64,000 nt of DNA, taken from the NCBI GenBank assembly GCA_029263455.1, contig JAJCXM010000034.1, positions 269,540 through 333,539 of the forward strand. The letters run 5' to 3'. The position numbers and the translations under genes were made by a program. The stretch comes from Holophagae bacterium. GTDB taxonomy: Bacteria > Acidobacteriota > Holophagae > Acanthopleuribacterales > Acanthopleuribacteraceae. How positions within the stretch are numbered: position 1 is the stretch's first letter; each line of letters opens with the position of its first letter. Below the pieces are notes generated by a model. That model worked only from the letters and a program-made list of their open reading frames with translations. It had not been told where the DNA came from and made no database searches. Shown piece by piece: positions 32,774 through 42,623 of this stretch.

Positions 32774-34705
32774 GTGCCTTCGAGGTTGATGTTCAATCGA
32801 GATGCATGCTTGGACCTTGAGCGGTCACTTAGGCGTGAATGGCTTGAAACAAACGGGTTGGGCGGCTACGCAACCAGCACGTCCATTCTATGTCACAACC
32901 GTAAGTACCACTCCTTGCTATGTAGCGCGGTGCCAGGTCTTGCTGGCCGTTACAATCTACTCTCCAAAATTGAGTTCAGTCTGATCAACGACAACCGAGA
33001 ATTCCATCTCAGTACCAACAAGTATCCGGGCGTATTTTTCCCTACCGGACATAAATACCTCGTTGAAGCCCGCTTTGACAGCCATCCCCAGTGGGTCTAT
33101 CAAGTGGGCGACATGCTTTGGCGATATGAGATAGTCATGATTGATGGGTCGCCTAGCACCCTCATGAAGTGGACCTACGAATCGGGATCACGACCAATGA
33201 CGCTTCAACTGCGTCCGCTTCTCGCTTTTCGCGGCATGCACGAATTGACGAAGGCCAATCACGATGCCCAAGTTCATACACATTTCCATAAGCCCGGTTG
33301 GTCTTTCTCCCTCTATTCCGGATTCCCTCACCTTTTTCTTACCAGTTCACGTAAAGCGGATTTTCACCCAGGTCCCTACTGGAACCGTGATTTGGAATAT
33401 ATTAAGGAACGCAGTCGAGGATACCCTTATCAGGAAGACCTTTTTTGTCCCGGTATCCTTGAAACAAAGTTAAAGCCAGGTCAATCCATCTTCTTATGCG
33501 CGTCACTTGAGGCTGGCCAGAATAAGTTGCAGCCGCTTTGGGACAACGAAGTGAATCGTCGGGCCGATCAGACAGACATACTCGAAGCCAGGTCTTCTTG
33601 TTTTATTATTCAGAACCCAAAAGGATATCGTTCTATTTTGGCCGGCTACCCTTGGTTTGATGAATGGGGGCGTGATGCACTCATTGCCCTACCGGGCCTC
33701 ACTAGCGTCGTGGGTCGTCATGACGACGCAGAAGCCATTTTGGATACCTACGCCAACGGACGTGTCGACGGTCTAATACCCAATACGCTTGCGTTCGGAA
33801 AGGGAGAATCGGCCACTAATTCGGTCGATGCGTCACTTTGGTTTTCCTGGGCGTTGAGCCACTGCCGTCACTGGTCGGATCAGCCATCCAGATTTGATCG
33901 TTTTGTCTCCGTATTAGACGAACTAATCGCCTGTTTTCGCAGCCAGAAGGGTTCCGTCTCCGTTGAAGAGAACGGGCTCGTTTGGGCCGGCGACCGGACC
34001 ACCAATCTAACCTGGATGGACGCCAACGTCGAAGGTATACCGGTAACGCCAAGATACGGCTATGCCGTTGAACTCAATGCGCTTTGGATCCACACCTTGT
34101 GGCTTAGACAGCAACTTTCACGACGAAAAAGCAGCGCAATCACCCGCCTGCTAAAGCAAGCCCAAGATTCATTTGCAAAATTATTCTGGAACGCCGAATT
34201 AGGATGCCTATACGACACGCTTGATGAAAGTGGAGCGGATCCGGCTATTCGGCCTAACCAGCTAGTGGCGACCAGCTTACCTTCTAGCCCACTGTCACAA
34301 ACGCAATGTCAGTCAATCCTAAAGGTCGTCACCCACCATCTGGTGACGCCATTCGGTTTAAGAACCTTATCTCCGCAAGACCCTCGCTATGCCGCCAGTT
34401 ACGAAGGTGATCAGACGCGTCGAGACCGCGCCTACCATCAAGGAACTGTATGGCCATGGCTATCAGGTATTTACGTAGATTCGGTCTTAAGAAACTCGAT
34501 AGACAAAGAGGCGGCGAAGAAACGATTAAGTAAACAACTTAGCGCGCTTTGGACGGATCACCTCTATGATGGCGGACTGGGAACGATTTCCGAAGTTTTT
34601 TCAGGCGATCTTCCGCACATGTTTGAGGGTTGTTTTGCTCAAGCTTGGAGCGTCGCTGAAGTCATACGAATACGAAAGATGCTGAGTGAGGAGAGAGAAC
34701 CGTGA
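32774..34705 (+). CDS. Amylo-alpha-1,6-glucosidase (glycogen debranching enzyme, GH133-type)
   Basis: A 643-residue protein of the archaeal/bacterial GDE type. The N-terminal beta-sandwich (about 20-250) opens with EWLETNGLGGYATST. The (alpha/alpha)6 barrel has the conserved GYPWFDEWGRDALIALPG near residue 295, then TWMDANVEG and YHQGTVWPWLSG with the expected acidic residues. It removes alpha-1,6-linked glucose at branch points of glycogen once the outer chains are trimmed. The GTG start has GGAG upstream. It is coupled to the glycosyltransferase gene by a GTGA overlap. It provides only the glucosidase activity; a candidate glucanotransferase lies at 45161-46792. Confidence 0.92.
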   Translation: MPSRLMFNRDACLDLERSLRREWLETNGLGGYATSTSILCHNRKYHSLLCSAVPGLAGRYNLLSKIEFSLINDNREFHLSTNKYPGVFFPTGHKYLVEARFDSHPQWVYQVGDMLWRYEIVMIDGSPSTLMKWTYESGSRPMTLQLRPLLAFRGMHELTKANHDAQVHTHFHKPGWSFSLYSGFPHLFLTSSRKADFHPGPYWNRDLEYIKERSRGYPYQEDLFCPGILETKLKPGQSIFLCASLEAGQNKLQPLWDNEVNRRADQTDILEARSSCFIIQNPKGYRSILAGYPWFDEWGRDALIALPGLTSVVGRHDDAEAILDTYANGRVDGLIPNTLAFGKGESATNSVDASLWFSWALSHCRHWSDQPSRFDRFVSVLDELIACFRSQKGSVSVEENGLVWAGDRTTNLTWMDANVEGIPVTPRYGYAVELNALWIHTLWLRQQLSRRKSSAITRLLKQAQDSFAKLFWNAELGCLYDTLDESGADPAIRPNQLVATSLPSSPLSQTQCQSILKVVTHHLVTPFGLRTLSPQDPRYAASYEGDQTRRDRAYHQGTVWPWLSGIYVDSVLRNSIDKEAAKKRLSKQLSALWTDHLYDGGLGTISEVFSGDLPHMFEGCFAQAWSVAEVIRIRKMLSEEREP

Positions 34706-35937
34706 ATATTTTGGAGCTAGGCTGGGAATTTCCACCCGTTATGAGTGGCGGATTAGGCACGGCATGTCGCGGAATTTGTACGGGGCTCTTGGAACTGAAT
34801 CACCAGATCACCTTCTTGATGCCAGCCGCACCCAAATTAGATCAGGAGCGTCTTGAAATACTGGATGCAGGGTCTGTTAGTGTGCAACATACCCTACCCG
34901 CAATGGAAAACATGCCAATTGAGAGTCCTTTGTCTCCATATCTAAACGAAACCAGCTATCAGGAAATGATTCAGCAAATTGAAAAAACGCCACCCATCTA
35001 CCACCGATTCCAAGGTGGCTATGGGGCGCATCTCAACGACGAAGTCCTTCGATTCGCAGAGGTCGCTGCATCCTTAGCCCAACAACGTACGTTTGATGCG
35101 ATTCACGCCCACGACTGGATGACGTTTCCGGCCGCTTTAGCTATCAAGAAGCAATCATCGGTGCCATTGATTCTCCACGTTCATGCGACCGAATTTGATC
35201 GCTCGCCCAAGTCACCTCACCAATCGATTCGAGAGATTGAATGCCAAGGATTACAACAAGCTGATGCAGTCATCGCCGTCAGTCACCGAACCAAGAAAAT
35301 GATCATGGAACACTATGCCATTCCAGAGCAGCGTATCCATGTCGCCCACAACGCTGTCAGCAAAGACAATCAACTACAACGAGATACGGTCAAACGCCAA
35401 GTCCCTGAACAAATCGTCCTCTACCTAGGTCGTGTAACTGGCCAAAAAGGGCCTGAATATTTCGTTGAAGCAGCCAAAAAAGTGCTCGATCGGATGTCAG
35501 GTGTACGATTCGTCATGGCTGGCTCTGGCGATCTCCTGCAATCGATGATTGAACGTGTCGCCGGACACCGCATGCAAAGTTCATTTCACTTCACGGGTTT
35601 CCTGAAGGGTCCTGAAGTTGAACGTATGTTTGCGTTAAGTGATCTATATGTGATGCCTAGCGTATCGGAACCATTTGGCATAACCCCATTTGAAGCGATG
35701 CTTTTCCACGTCCCCATCATCGTTTCAAGGCAGTCAGGCATTGCCGAAGTACTTAGCCACGCCCCAAAAGTGGATTATTGGGACGTTGACGGTATGGCCG
35801 ACTGGATGGTGCGCATCCTCTCAGACAAGGATTTAGCTAAGAAATTGGTGGATGAAGGTGCTCAGGAACTCGACCAGGTGAGTTGGTTAAATACGGCGAA
35901 AATCATTGATCGTGTTATGAGCGACCTAGCCCGATAA
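34702..35937 (+). CDS. GT4-family glycosyltransferase, glycogen synthase-like
   Basis: A 411-residue GT-B enzyme. The N-terminus NILELGWEFPPVMSGGLGTA is the sugar-acceptor/nucleotide-sugar region of archaeal-type and starch-synthase-like proteins. The C-terminal half has LYLGRVTGQKGPEYF and VMPSVSEPFGITPFEAM with the E-x7-E type motif. The gene order debranching enzyme, GT4, GH57 occurs in other bacteria and supports a role as glucan synthase that elongates alpha-1,4 chains from a nucleotide sugar. It starts in the stop of the debranching enzyme gene and ends immediately before the GH57 gene. Confidence 0.88.
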   Translation: MNILELGWEFPPVMSGGLGTACRGICTGLLELNHQITFLMPAAPKLDQERLEILDAGSVSVQHTLPAMENMPIESPLSPYLNETSYQEMIQQIEKTPPIYHRFQGGYGAHLNDEVLRFAEVAASLAQQRTFDAIHAHDWMTFPAALAIKKQSSVPLILHVHATEFDRSPKSPHQSIREIECQGLQQADAVIAVSHRTKKMIMEHYAIPEQRIHVAHNAVSKDNQLQRDTVKRQVPEQIVLYLGRVTGQKGPEYFVEAAKKVLDRMSGVRFVMAGSGDLLQSMIERVAGHRMQSSFHFTGFLKGPEVERMFALSDLYVMPSVSEPFGITPFEAMLFHVPIIVSRQSGIAEVLSHAPKVDYWDVDGMADWMVRILSDKDLAKKLVDEGAQELDQVSWLNTAKIIDRVMSDLAR

Positions 35938-37122
35938 ATGTTGCGTGTGTGCCTATACTTCCAGGTACACCAGCCCTATAGGCTGAACAGAGACTATCGT
36001 TTTTTTGATATCGGCAGTAAAACGCCCTATTTTGACGAATCCTTAAACCGTCACCTCATGGAACGTGTGTCTGAACGCTGCTACATTCCCACCAACAAGC
36101 TACTCAAAGAATTGATTGAAAAAGCCTCTGGTCAATTCAAGGTGGCTTTTTCGATCACCGGTGTGTGCGTCGAACAGATGCGCGCATACGCGCCACAAGC
36201 ATTGGACTCCTTTCACGAACTGCTGGCTACCGGTGAGGTGGAGCTGCTCAACGAAACCTATTATCATTCGCTTGCCTCAGTGCTTTCATGGGATGAGTTT
36301 GATCGTCAGATCCTGCAGCACCGACAACTGATGCAACGTGAATTTGGCGTGACGCCAATCGTCTTTCGAAATACTGAGTTGATCGCAGACAATGAACTGG
36401 CCTTCCGCTTAGAGAGACAAGATTTCAAAGGCCTATTATGCGAAGGCGCCGAGCAAATCCTCGGTTGGCGTTCCCCCAATCACCTGTATTTGGCCGAGGG
36501 CTGCAACAAGTTGAAGCTATTACTCAAAAATTTCAGGTTGTCTGACGACATCGCGTTCCGCTTTTCGGACAGTCAGTGGCAAGAACACCCTCTTACCGCG
36601 AATAAATTCGCGGGCTGGATTTATCAACTTGTTGGGAATGCTGATACGGTTAATCTGTTCATGGACTACGAAACATTTGGGGAACACCAATGGCGTGAAT
36701 CGGGTATTTTTGAGTTTTTGCAGTCCCTTCCTGCTGCCCTCCTTTCCAATCCTGAAATTCGTTTTGCAACGCCAAGCGAGGTCATTGAAGCGGTGCAGCC
36801 TCTGGCAAAACTAGACATCCCCTTCCCGATTTCTTGGGCTGACGTCGAACGGGACCTGACCGCATGGATCGGCAACCCTCTTCAGAATTCGGCAATCGAG
36901 GAGCTCTACGCCTTAGAAGAGTTGATAGTCGCAAATGGAGACACAGAGCTGTTGGAACAATGGCGCCGACTGCAGACTTCGGATCATTTCTACTACATGT
37001 GCACAAAATGGTTTTCCGATGGCGACGTGCATAAGTATTTTAATCCCTATGAAAGCCCGCACCATGCTTGGCTCTCTTTCAGTCACATTCTGTCGGATTT
37101 GTGCAGGAAAGTTGGGCATTGA
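35938..37122 (+). CDS. GH57 family glycoside hydrolase
   Basis: A 394-residue GH57 protein. The first conserved region FQVHQPYRL begins at residue 8. The nucleophile is expected in FRNTELIAD (about residue 147) and the acid/base Asp in FMDYETFGEHQ (about 242). Members are alpha-amylases, 4-alpha-glucanotransferases or branching enzymes; this length and the motif NETYYHSL fit the bacterial alpha-amylase-like group, and branching activity cannot be excluded since no GH13 glgB is seen nearby. There is no signal peptide, so it acts in the cytoplasm on glycogen. It directly follows the glycosyltransferase stop. Confidence 0.9.
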   Translation: MLRVCLYFQVHQPYRLNRDYRFFDIGSKTPYFDESLNRHLMERVSERCYIPTNKLLKELIEKASGQFKVAFSITGVCVEQMRAYAPQALDSFHELLATGEVELLNETYYHSLASVLSWDEFDRQILQHRQLMQREFGVTPIVFRNTELIADNELAFRLERQDFKGLLCEGAEQILGWRSPNHLYLAEGCNKLKLLLKNFRLSDDIAFRFSDSQWQEHPLTANKFAGWIYQLVGNADTVNLFMDYETFGEHQWRESGIFEFLQSLPAALLSNPEIRFATPSEVIEAVQPLAKLDIPFPISWADVERDLTAWIGNPLQNSAIEELYALEELIVANGDTELLEQWRRLQTSDHFYYMCTKWFSDGDVHKYFNPYESPHHAWLSFSHILSDLCRKVGH

Positions 37123-37208
37123 AGAGCCGGCACTTGTGCTGATTGAAGTGACAGAGTTCATCGAAGTTAGTTAGAATGCCCCATCATATATATTTTAAGG
37201 AGACGCTG

Positions 37209-38594
37209 ATGCGTGTTCTCACTCTATTCATTGTTACTTTCTTGCCTTTTTCATTGGCCCAGGAACCAGTTGTTGATGGGCCACGCCTGCCCCGTCCACG
37301 TATTCAACAACAAGACATTGGCGCAGACCTCTTCACACTTGACGAACTGCGCAGTATTGGACGCATCGTTTTCTCAACGCCATTCAACAAACACGACGGC
37401 TACGGCGACGGCCCCATGGACCATACAGATGCGATTTCTCCTGGTGGTCGCCCCACACTGCAAAATAACGGAACCTTTTTGAGAGTGAACGGCCTTGATG
37501 GGCAAACATGCTTTGAATGTCATTCCATTATCAGTAATGCCTCCGTCCCTGCCCGCTTGGGTATCGGCGGAGTGGGTGGATCAGTCACAAATGCGATGTT
37601 CATGCCCACTCATATCACTGTCACAGACGACGGTGCCAGCGGTTTCGCTAATTTCAACGGTCGTTTCATTAACCCACCCTTCTTGTTTGGATCAGGAGGC
37701 GTGGAGCTGCTAGGCAAAGAAATGACTGCCGACTTACAAACGCTTAAAGAGAAGGCGCGGCAGAATCCTTGGACATGGATTCCACTCACCAGTAAAGGCG
37801 TTAATTTTGGCGGCATCATGTATCGCAACGGTGTCTTTAACACCTCCCGCGTTCGAGGCGTCGACGAAGACCTTGTTGTTCGACCGTTTGGAAGAAAAGG
37901 CGAATTTCCAACCACAAGATCATTTGATGTTGGCGCCATGATGTTCCATTTCGGCATGCAGCCTACCGAAGAAGTTGGATTCAATAAGGATGCTGACGGA
38001 GACGGTGTTGTAAATGAAATTCTACCCGGTGAAATCTCGGCATTAGCTATCTTCAACACCAATCTGGAGCGACCTTTCCAAGCCGAAAACCCCGACTACG
38101 CCAAACAGTTGGCTCTTTTCCGCGCCACCGGCTGTGCAGATTGCCATGTGAGCGAATTACGTACACAATCGCCCTACTTAACCTATAGTTTTCCCGAAGT
38201 CGAAAACGATCCTTCCGCTAACGTCTTTTTTGCGTCAGATCTTTCAACCTCGGCAGCCGGGTTTGAGACCCATGATCAAGGCGGAATCGTCGTGCGCCTG
38301 TTTTCCGACCTTAAGCGACACTCCATGGGCGAAGACTTGCGTGAATCGTTTGATCCTGCTGGAGACTTGCAATTCATCACTGCTCGGCTTTGGGGTGTAG
38401 CAGATACGGCGCCTTACATGCACGATGGACGCGCGCTGACCTTGCGTGAAGCGATCATGATGCATGAAGGCGATGCCAGGCAGGTGCGTGACAATTTCGC
38501 CGCTTTATCGACTAAGGACCAGCAATCGATACTAGACTTCCTTGGCAGTCTAAGGACACCGCTGCATCCCGCCATTGACCTGGAGGACGAATAA
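37209..38594 (+). CDS. Secreted diheme c-type cytochrome, DHOR-like
   Basis: A 461-residue exported protein with a signal peptide (RVLTLFIVTFLPFSLAQ). It has two heme c sites: C101-F-E-C104-H105 and C309-A-D-C312-H313. The flanks GLDGQTCFECHS and DTAPYMHDGRALTL, the latter near the C-terminus, resemble di-heme oxidoreductases (thiol oxidoreductase-like) and MauG/CCP relatives. A metal-binding loop NKDADGDGVVNE occurs at about residue 255. AAGGAG precedes the ATG at 37209. It probably works in the periplasm as an oxidoreductase; the electron partner is unknown. It interrupts the glycogen gene run with no evident functional link. Confidence 0.82.
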   Translation: MRVLTLFIVTFLPFSLAQEPVVDGPRLPRPRIQQQDIGADLFTLDELRSIGRIVFSTPFNKHDGYGDGPMDHTDAISPGGRPTLQNNGTFLRVNGLDGQTCFECHSIISNASVPARLGIGGVGGSVTNAMFMPTHITVTDDGASGFANFNGRFINPPFLFGSGGVELLGKEMTADLQTLKEKARQNPWTWIPLTSKGVNFGGIMYRNGVFNTSRVRGVDEDLVVRPFGRKGEFPTTRSFDVGAMMFHFGMQPTEEVGFNKDADGDGVVNEILPGEISALAIFNTNLERPFQAENPDYAKQLALFRATGCADCHVSELRTQSPYLTYSFPEVENDPSANVFFASDLSTSAAGFETHDQGGIVVRLFSDLKRHSMGEDLRESFDPAGDLQFITARLWGVADTAPYMHDGRALTLREAIMMHEGDARQVRDNFAALSTKDQQSILDFLGSLRTPLHPAIDLEDE

Positions 38595-38783
38595 TTCGTT
38601 AGCGCTCCCGCTATCTAGCACCATCAATATCGAATGAGATAACGGCCGCTCCGAACATCCAGCCAATAACTAAGGGTGTCATTGAGGCTCATACTGCGCT
38701 GAGCCCAAAATGTTTAGCTAAAACCAGGTGCTGATTCGTCGGCGTGATAGACTACGCCGAATTAACAGGTGGATTCATTCTTT

Positions 38784-41700
38784 ATGGGTATTGACACCGG
38801 TAGTCACTCAGGCGCACAAGCTTTTCCCGATTTAGGGTTTGATAACACCCGCTACGACATCATCGAAGCGGTTGGCCGTGGCGCGATGGGTCAAGTCTAC
38901 AAAGCCTACGATCGCAATTTGAAGCGTCATGTCGCCCTTAAGTTCTTAACTGAAGATGATCCTAGCGAGGTATCCAGGGTTTTGAGGGAAGCCCAGGCCA
39001 TGGCTCAGGTAGAGCACGAACATGTCTGTAAACTATACGAGGTCGGCGAATTCGCAGGTCGCCATTATCTTTCGATCCAATTCATCGAAGGTCTGACGTT
39101 AGATGAAGCTTCCGCAAGACTCACGCTAGAGCAGAAAGTCATGGTCATGCGCGATGTGGCCTTGGCCGCTCAAGAGGCACACAAGAACGGCATCATCCAT
39201 CGCGATCTCAAGCCATCAAATGTGATGGTCGAATTCAAAGATGATGGCCTGATCAAAACATGGGTGATGGATTTCGGCGTGGCTCGACACGTGTCAGCCG
39301 AAAAAACGTTAGACAGCAACGTTTTTTCCGGGACACCTCTTTACATGGCGCCCGAACAGCTCAGATCACACACACAGTTAGATCGACGTGCGGATATCTA
39401 CAGCATGGGCGCAACTTTATATGAGTTGATCTGTGGACGTCCCCCCCTACTTGGTTCGTCGTCCGTTCAGGTCATTTTCAGAGTCATGCATGACGATCCT
39501 CTGCCGCTAAGAAAACGGGCACCCGATGTACCGCGTGACCTTGAAACCATAACCATGAAATGTCTGTCCAAGGACATAGCACTTCGATACGATTCCGCTA
39601 AGGCTTTGGCCGAAGACTTACAGCACTTCCTTAACGGTGACCCAATTAAGGCTCATTCACCGAGCCTGTTTTACCGCGCAACCAAACTCGTATCAAAGAA
39701 CAAGCTACTTAGCGCCGTGGTCAGTATTGCCTTGCTTGCCATAGTCATAACCGGTTTTTGGGCCATTCGCGAACGTACAAACGCGGCTTATCGCGTCTAT
39801 CTGGCCCAAGAATTTAGTCGGCAAGCGCAAGACATTGAAAATAGAATGCATTTGATATTCACCATGCCGCGCCATGATGTTTCTCAGGCGCTCAACGATG
39901 TACAGATCGGCATCCAAGAAATCGAACAGCAAATCGTTAAATTGGGACCTCAAGCAAAGGGTCCAGGACACTATGCCATCGGCAGAGCACTTTTAACCAT
40001 CTCTGATTTTCACACGTCTTTAAAACATCTTCAAATGGCCGAAGCCGCTGGCTATGACAGCGCCGAATTTCACGCTGCCTTATGCCAGGCGCTTTCGGAA
40101 GTCTATCAACTGGAAGAGGACAAAGCTCAGCATCTGTCCTTGGGCCCCGATTTCCAAGCTCAACGAATTCAAGAACTTAAAGATATGTACTTAGAACCAG
40201 CGCAACACCACCTCGAACGCGCACGCGAAACGACAGAGAACCTGTATGTCAGCGCATTAATCGCTCAACTGCAAGATCGCAACGAAGCCGCCAAAAAGCA
40301 TGCACGCACATTCACCGAACTACACCCCTGGCGAGCTGAGGGCTACGTCATGGAGGCTCGCATTTTAAGTGAAGAAGCGATCGACATTGAGGATGGTGGG
40401 GATTACGAACAAGCGCTAATCCGGCATAACGAAGCAATTGATCGCATCGAAGAGGCCCTGCCCTTCGTTGAAAGCCACCCACTGATTTACCAATGCCGTG
40501 ACTCCGTTAAACAAAGACGTTTCGAAATGTTAGTTGAGCACGTATCCGGCAACGATGAAGATGTTTTCAATGATCTGATGGATTCCATCAATACAACATT
40601 GACGGTCACTCCAAACGATTTTCGTACCTACATAATCATGGCTTGGTCATTACAAGAATGGGCTCATCATCAACGTGATCATGGCCAAGATGCGCTCGAA
40701 CCAGCCAATCAATCCGTCGAAGCGGGGCGTCACGCACTTAGATTGGGCGTCAATAATCCCGATGCCCTGAAAAGCTTGTCTTTGGCCCTTAAGTTTCGCG
40801 CCTACGTATTAGAACAAAATGGTCAAGATCCGATCCCCGATATCGAACAAGCCATCGCATACATGGAGCAAGCATTAGAGTTAGCACCTAAGGATGTGAG
40901 TGGTCTGAATGCCATGGGCACGATTTTAGACACATACGGACTTTTCCTGACCAAGACCGGCCAGGCTCCCATGGATATCGTACGACGTTCCATTCACTTC
41001 TTTGAGCGTGCCATTGAAATCAATCCTGATTTCGCCTTTGCTCACAACAATATTTCGATGCCCTACGTGGATCTTTCTTACTTATTGATGAACCAAGGAT
41101 TAGATCCATTGGAGAGCTTACACAAGGCACGTGAGCATCTGAAAATTGCGGTCGGATTGAATCCAAACTACTACAATGCTTATTACAATCTCAGTTGGTC
41201 CTATTTCATCGAGGGCTATTACTTAACAACTGTCGGGCAAAACCCCATTCCACGATTGGAACAGGCTGTAGACGCGGCTAAAAAGAGCCAGACCATCAAC
41301 CCAGAAAACGTGCGAGCGTACAACGTTCTAGCATCAACCAATGCTTTGATAGCTGAACATATTGTAAATGTGGGCAAAGACCCATCTCCGTATCTTGACG
41401 AGGCGCGCGCCTCCTACTTTGTTGTCTTGGACTTAATGCCCTCGTCTCATGGTGCCTACAATGACTTAGCAAACACGTATCTGATCCAAGGCCGATATTT
41501 ATTGGAACGCGGCCTCGACCCTTCGGTCTCCCTAGAAAAAGCACTGGGTTTCTTAGACAAGTCGTCAGCGCTTAATGCACCGTCTTTCTTATCTCATGTC
41601 AACCGTGGTTATGCCTACCGTGATCTGGCGATCTATCAGTATTGGACGGGCAATGACGCGGTCGATCTTGTTCGCAAATCAAGCGAAGCTTTCAAAACAG

Positions 41701-42323
41701 GCCTCGACGCCAATACTAGTTACAATAATGCGTTTGTAGGGCGGGCCTGGCTATTCAATACCATCCTAGACATGCAACTGAACACTTGTGCCATAGATAA
41801 ACATGCCCTTGGGGCCGCTCAGTCTGATGTGGATCAAGCCATTAACCTCAATCCAAAAGACGCAAACGCGCATCGCCAAGCATCCGTCTTGGCTATTCTC
41901 AAGGCTCGTGCTCAACTATGTGTTCAGTCAACCGTGGATGGATTCCTATTTGAGGACGCTTTGAAACACGCACAGTTGGCGGTAGAACACCGTCCCAACT
42001 ACGCAGAACATTTACGCGGCCAGGCCGAAATAACCCGTTGGGTCTTGGAGCTAAAGCCACTTACGAAAGATGAACGTGATGTTTTATGGCAAGCCGCCAT
42101 GAATTCGCTGAACCAAGCCAGAAACGCCACGGAATATGAAACCAGATGCGATCTTGAGGAAGCTAGACTGCTGGCCCTTATGCCGATTGACGAGACCAAC
42201 CGCTCACGTCTAAACAAGCTCATCGAATCTGTCATCGACGATGGCGGTGTTTTTGCCTTGCAAGCTAAGGCGCTACGCAACAAGTTAACCGACTCGCAAG
42301 CTACAAAACCAGGCGGATCATAA
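38784..42323 (+). CDS. Large orphan Ser/Thr protein kinase with extended helical-repeat tail
   Basis: A protein of about 1179 residues. The kinase domain (about 25-290) has GRGAMGQVYKAYDR, VALKFL, HRDLKPSNVMV, MDFGVARH and GTPLYMAPEQL. A membrane helix lies near residue 315-335 (LLSAVVSIALLAIVITGFWAI). About 800 residues of tetratricopeptide-like repeats follow, with recurring phrases of the type N-x-Y-x-x-A-Y-x-N-L and G-x-(D/N)-P. No sigma gene is attached, unlike the other two kinases. The ATG at 38784 is likely the start; GTG at 38769 lies within the ribosome-site-like AGGTGG. It sits between glycogen genes and might regulate storage metabolism, but this is positional inference only. Confidence 0.88.
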   Translation: MGIDTGSHSGAQAFPDLGFDNTRYDIIEAVGRGAMGQVYKAYDRNLKRHVALKFLTEDDPSEVSRVLREAQAMAQVEHEHVCKLYEVGEFAGRHYLSIQFIEGLTLDEASARLTLEQKVMVMRDVALAAQEAHKNGIIHRDLKPSNVMVEFKDDGLIKTWVMDFGVARHVSAEKTLDSNVFSGTPLYMAPEQLRSHTQLDRRADIYSMGATLYELICGRPPLLGSSSVQVIFRVMHDDPLPLRKRAPDVPRDLETITMKCLSKDIALRYDSAKALAEDLQHFLNGDPIKAHSPSLFYRATKLVSKNKLLSAVVSIALLAIVITGFWAIRERTNAAYRVYLAQEFSRQAQDIENRMHLIFTMPRHDVSQALNDVQIGIQEIEQQIVKLGPQAKGPGHYAIGRALLTISDFHTSLKHLQMAEAAGYDSAEFHAALCQALSEVYQLEEDKAQHLSLGPDFQAQRIQELKDMYLEPAQHHLERARETTENLYVSALIAQLQDRNEAAKKHARTFTELHPWRAEGYVMEARILSEEAIDIEDGGDYEQALIRHNEAIDRIEEALPFVESHPLIYQCRDSVKQRRFEMLVEHVSGNDEDVFNDLMDSINTTLTVTPNDFRTYIIMAWSLQEWAHHQRDHGQDALEPANQSVEAGRHALRLGVNNPDALKSLSLALKFRAYVLEQNGQDPIPDIEQAIAYMEQALELAPKDVSGLNAMGTILDTYGLFLTKTGQAPMDIVRRSIHFFERAIEINPDFAFAHNNISMPYVDLSYLLMNQGLDPLESLHKAREHLKIAVGLNPNYYNAYYNLSWSYFIEGYYLTTVGQNPIPRLEQAVDAAKKSQTINPENVRAYNVLASTNALIAEHIVNVGKDPSPYLDEARASYFVVLDLMPSSHGAYNDLANTYLIQGRYLLERGLDPSVSLEKALGFLDKSSALNAPSFLSHVNRGYAYRDLAIYQYWTGNDAVDLVRKSSEAFKTGLDANTSYNNAFVGRAWLFNTILDMQLNTCAIDKHALGAAQSDVDQAINLNPKDANAHRQASVLAILKARAQLCVQSTVDGFLFEDALKHAQLAVEHRPNYAEHLRGQAEITRWVLELKPLTKDERDVLWQAAMNSLNQARNATEYETRCDLEEARLLALMPIDETNRSRLNKLIESVIDDGGVFALQAKALRNKLTDSQATKPGGS

Positions 42324-42623
42324 CAGCTTGGCACGTCAAGAGGCCTCAACATTTAATAGCATTGTCAAATGATGGAATGGCAACAGAAGTTACTAATAGA
42401 CTTCGTTCTCTCATCGAGAAAAGCATTTAATGACGGGGGTTAGGTCAACAAGATCATGAATTTGTCGAGATGGCCAATTAGGTAAGAATCCAACTCAAAG
42501 AAAAAGAGGGAATTCAGAGCTAGAGAAGCACATGTAATCGTTACGTGTCGTGGCGAAAAGCCATTCATGATACACTTGGCGACCCGTTTTCAACGGGTAT
42601 CCGTTCTTTGATGAATCGAGCCT
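42324..42623. other. Intergenic region upstream of the glucan phosphorylase gene
   Basis: This 300-bp gap between the orphan kinase and the phosphorylase gene contains no supported open frame, RNA gene or strong hairpin. A promoter for the phosphorylase is expected near its right end, but no convincing -35/-10 pair was identified. Confidence 0.5.
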
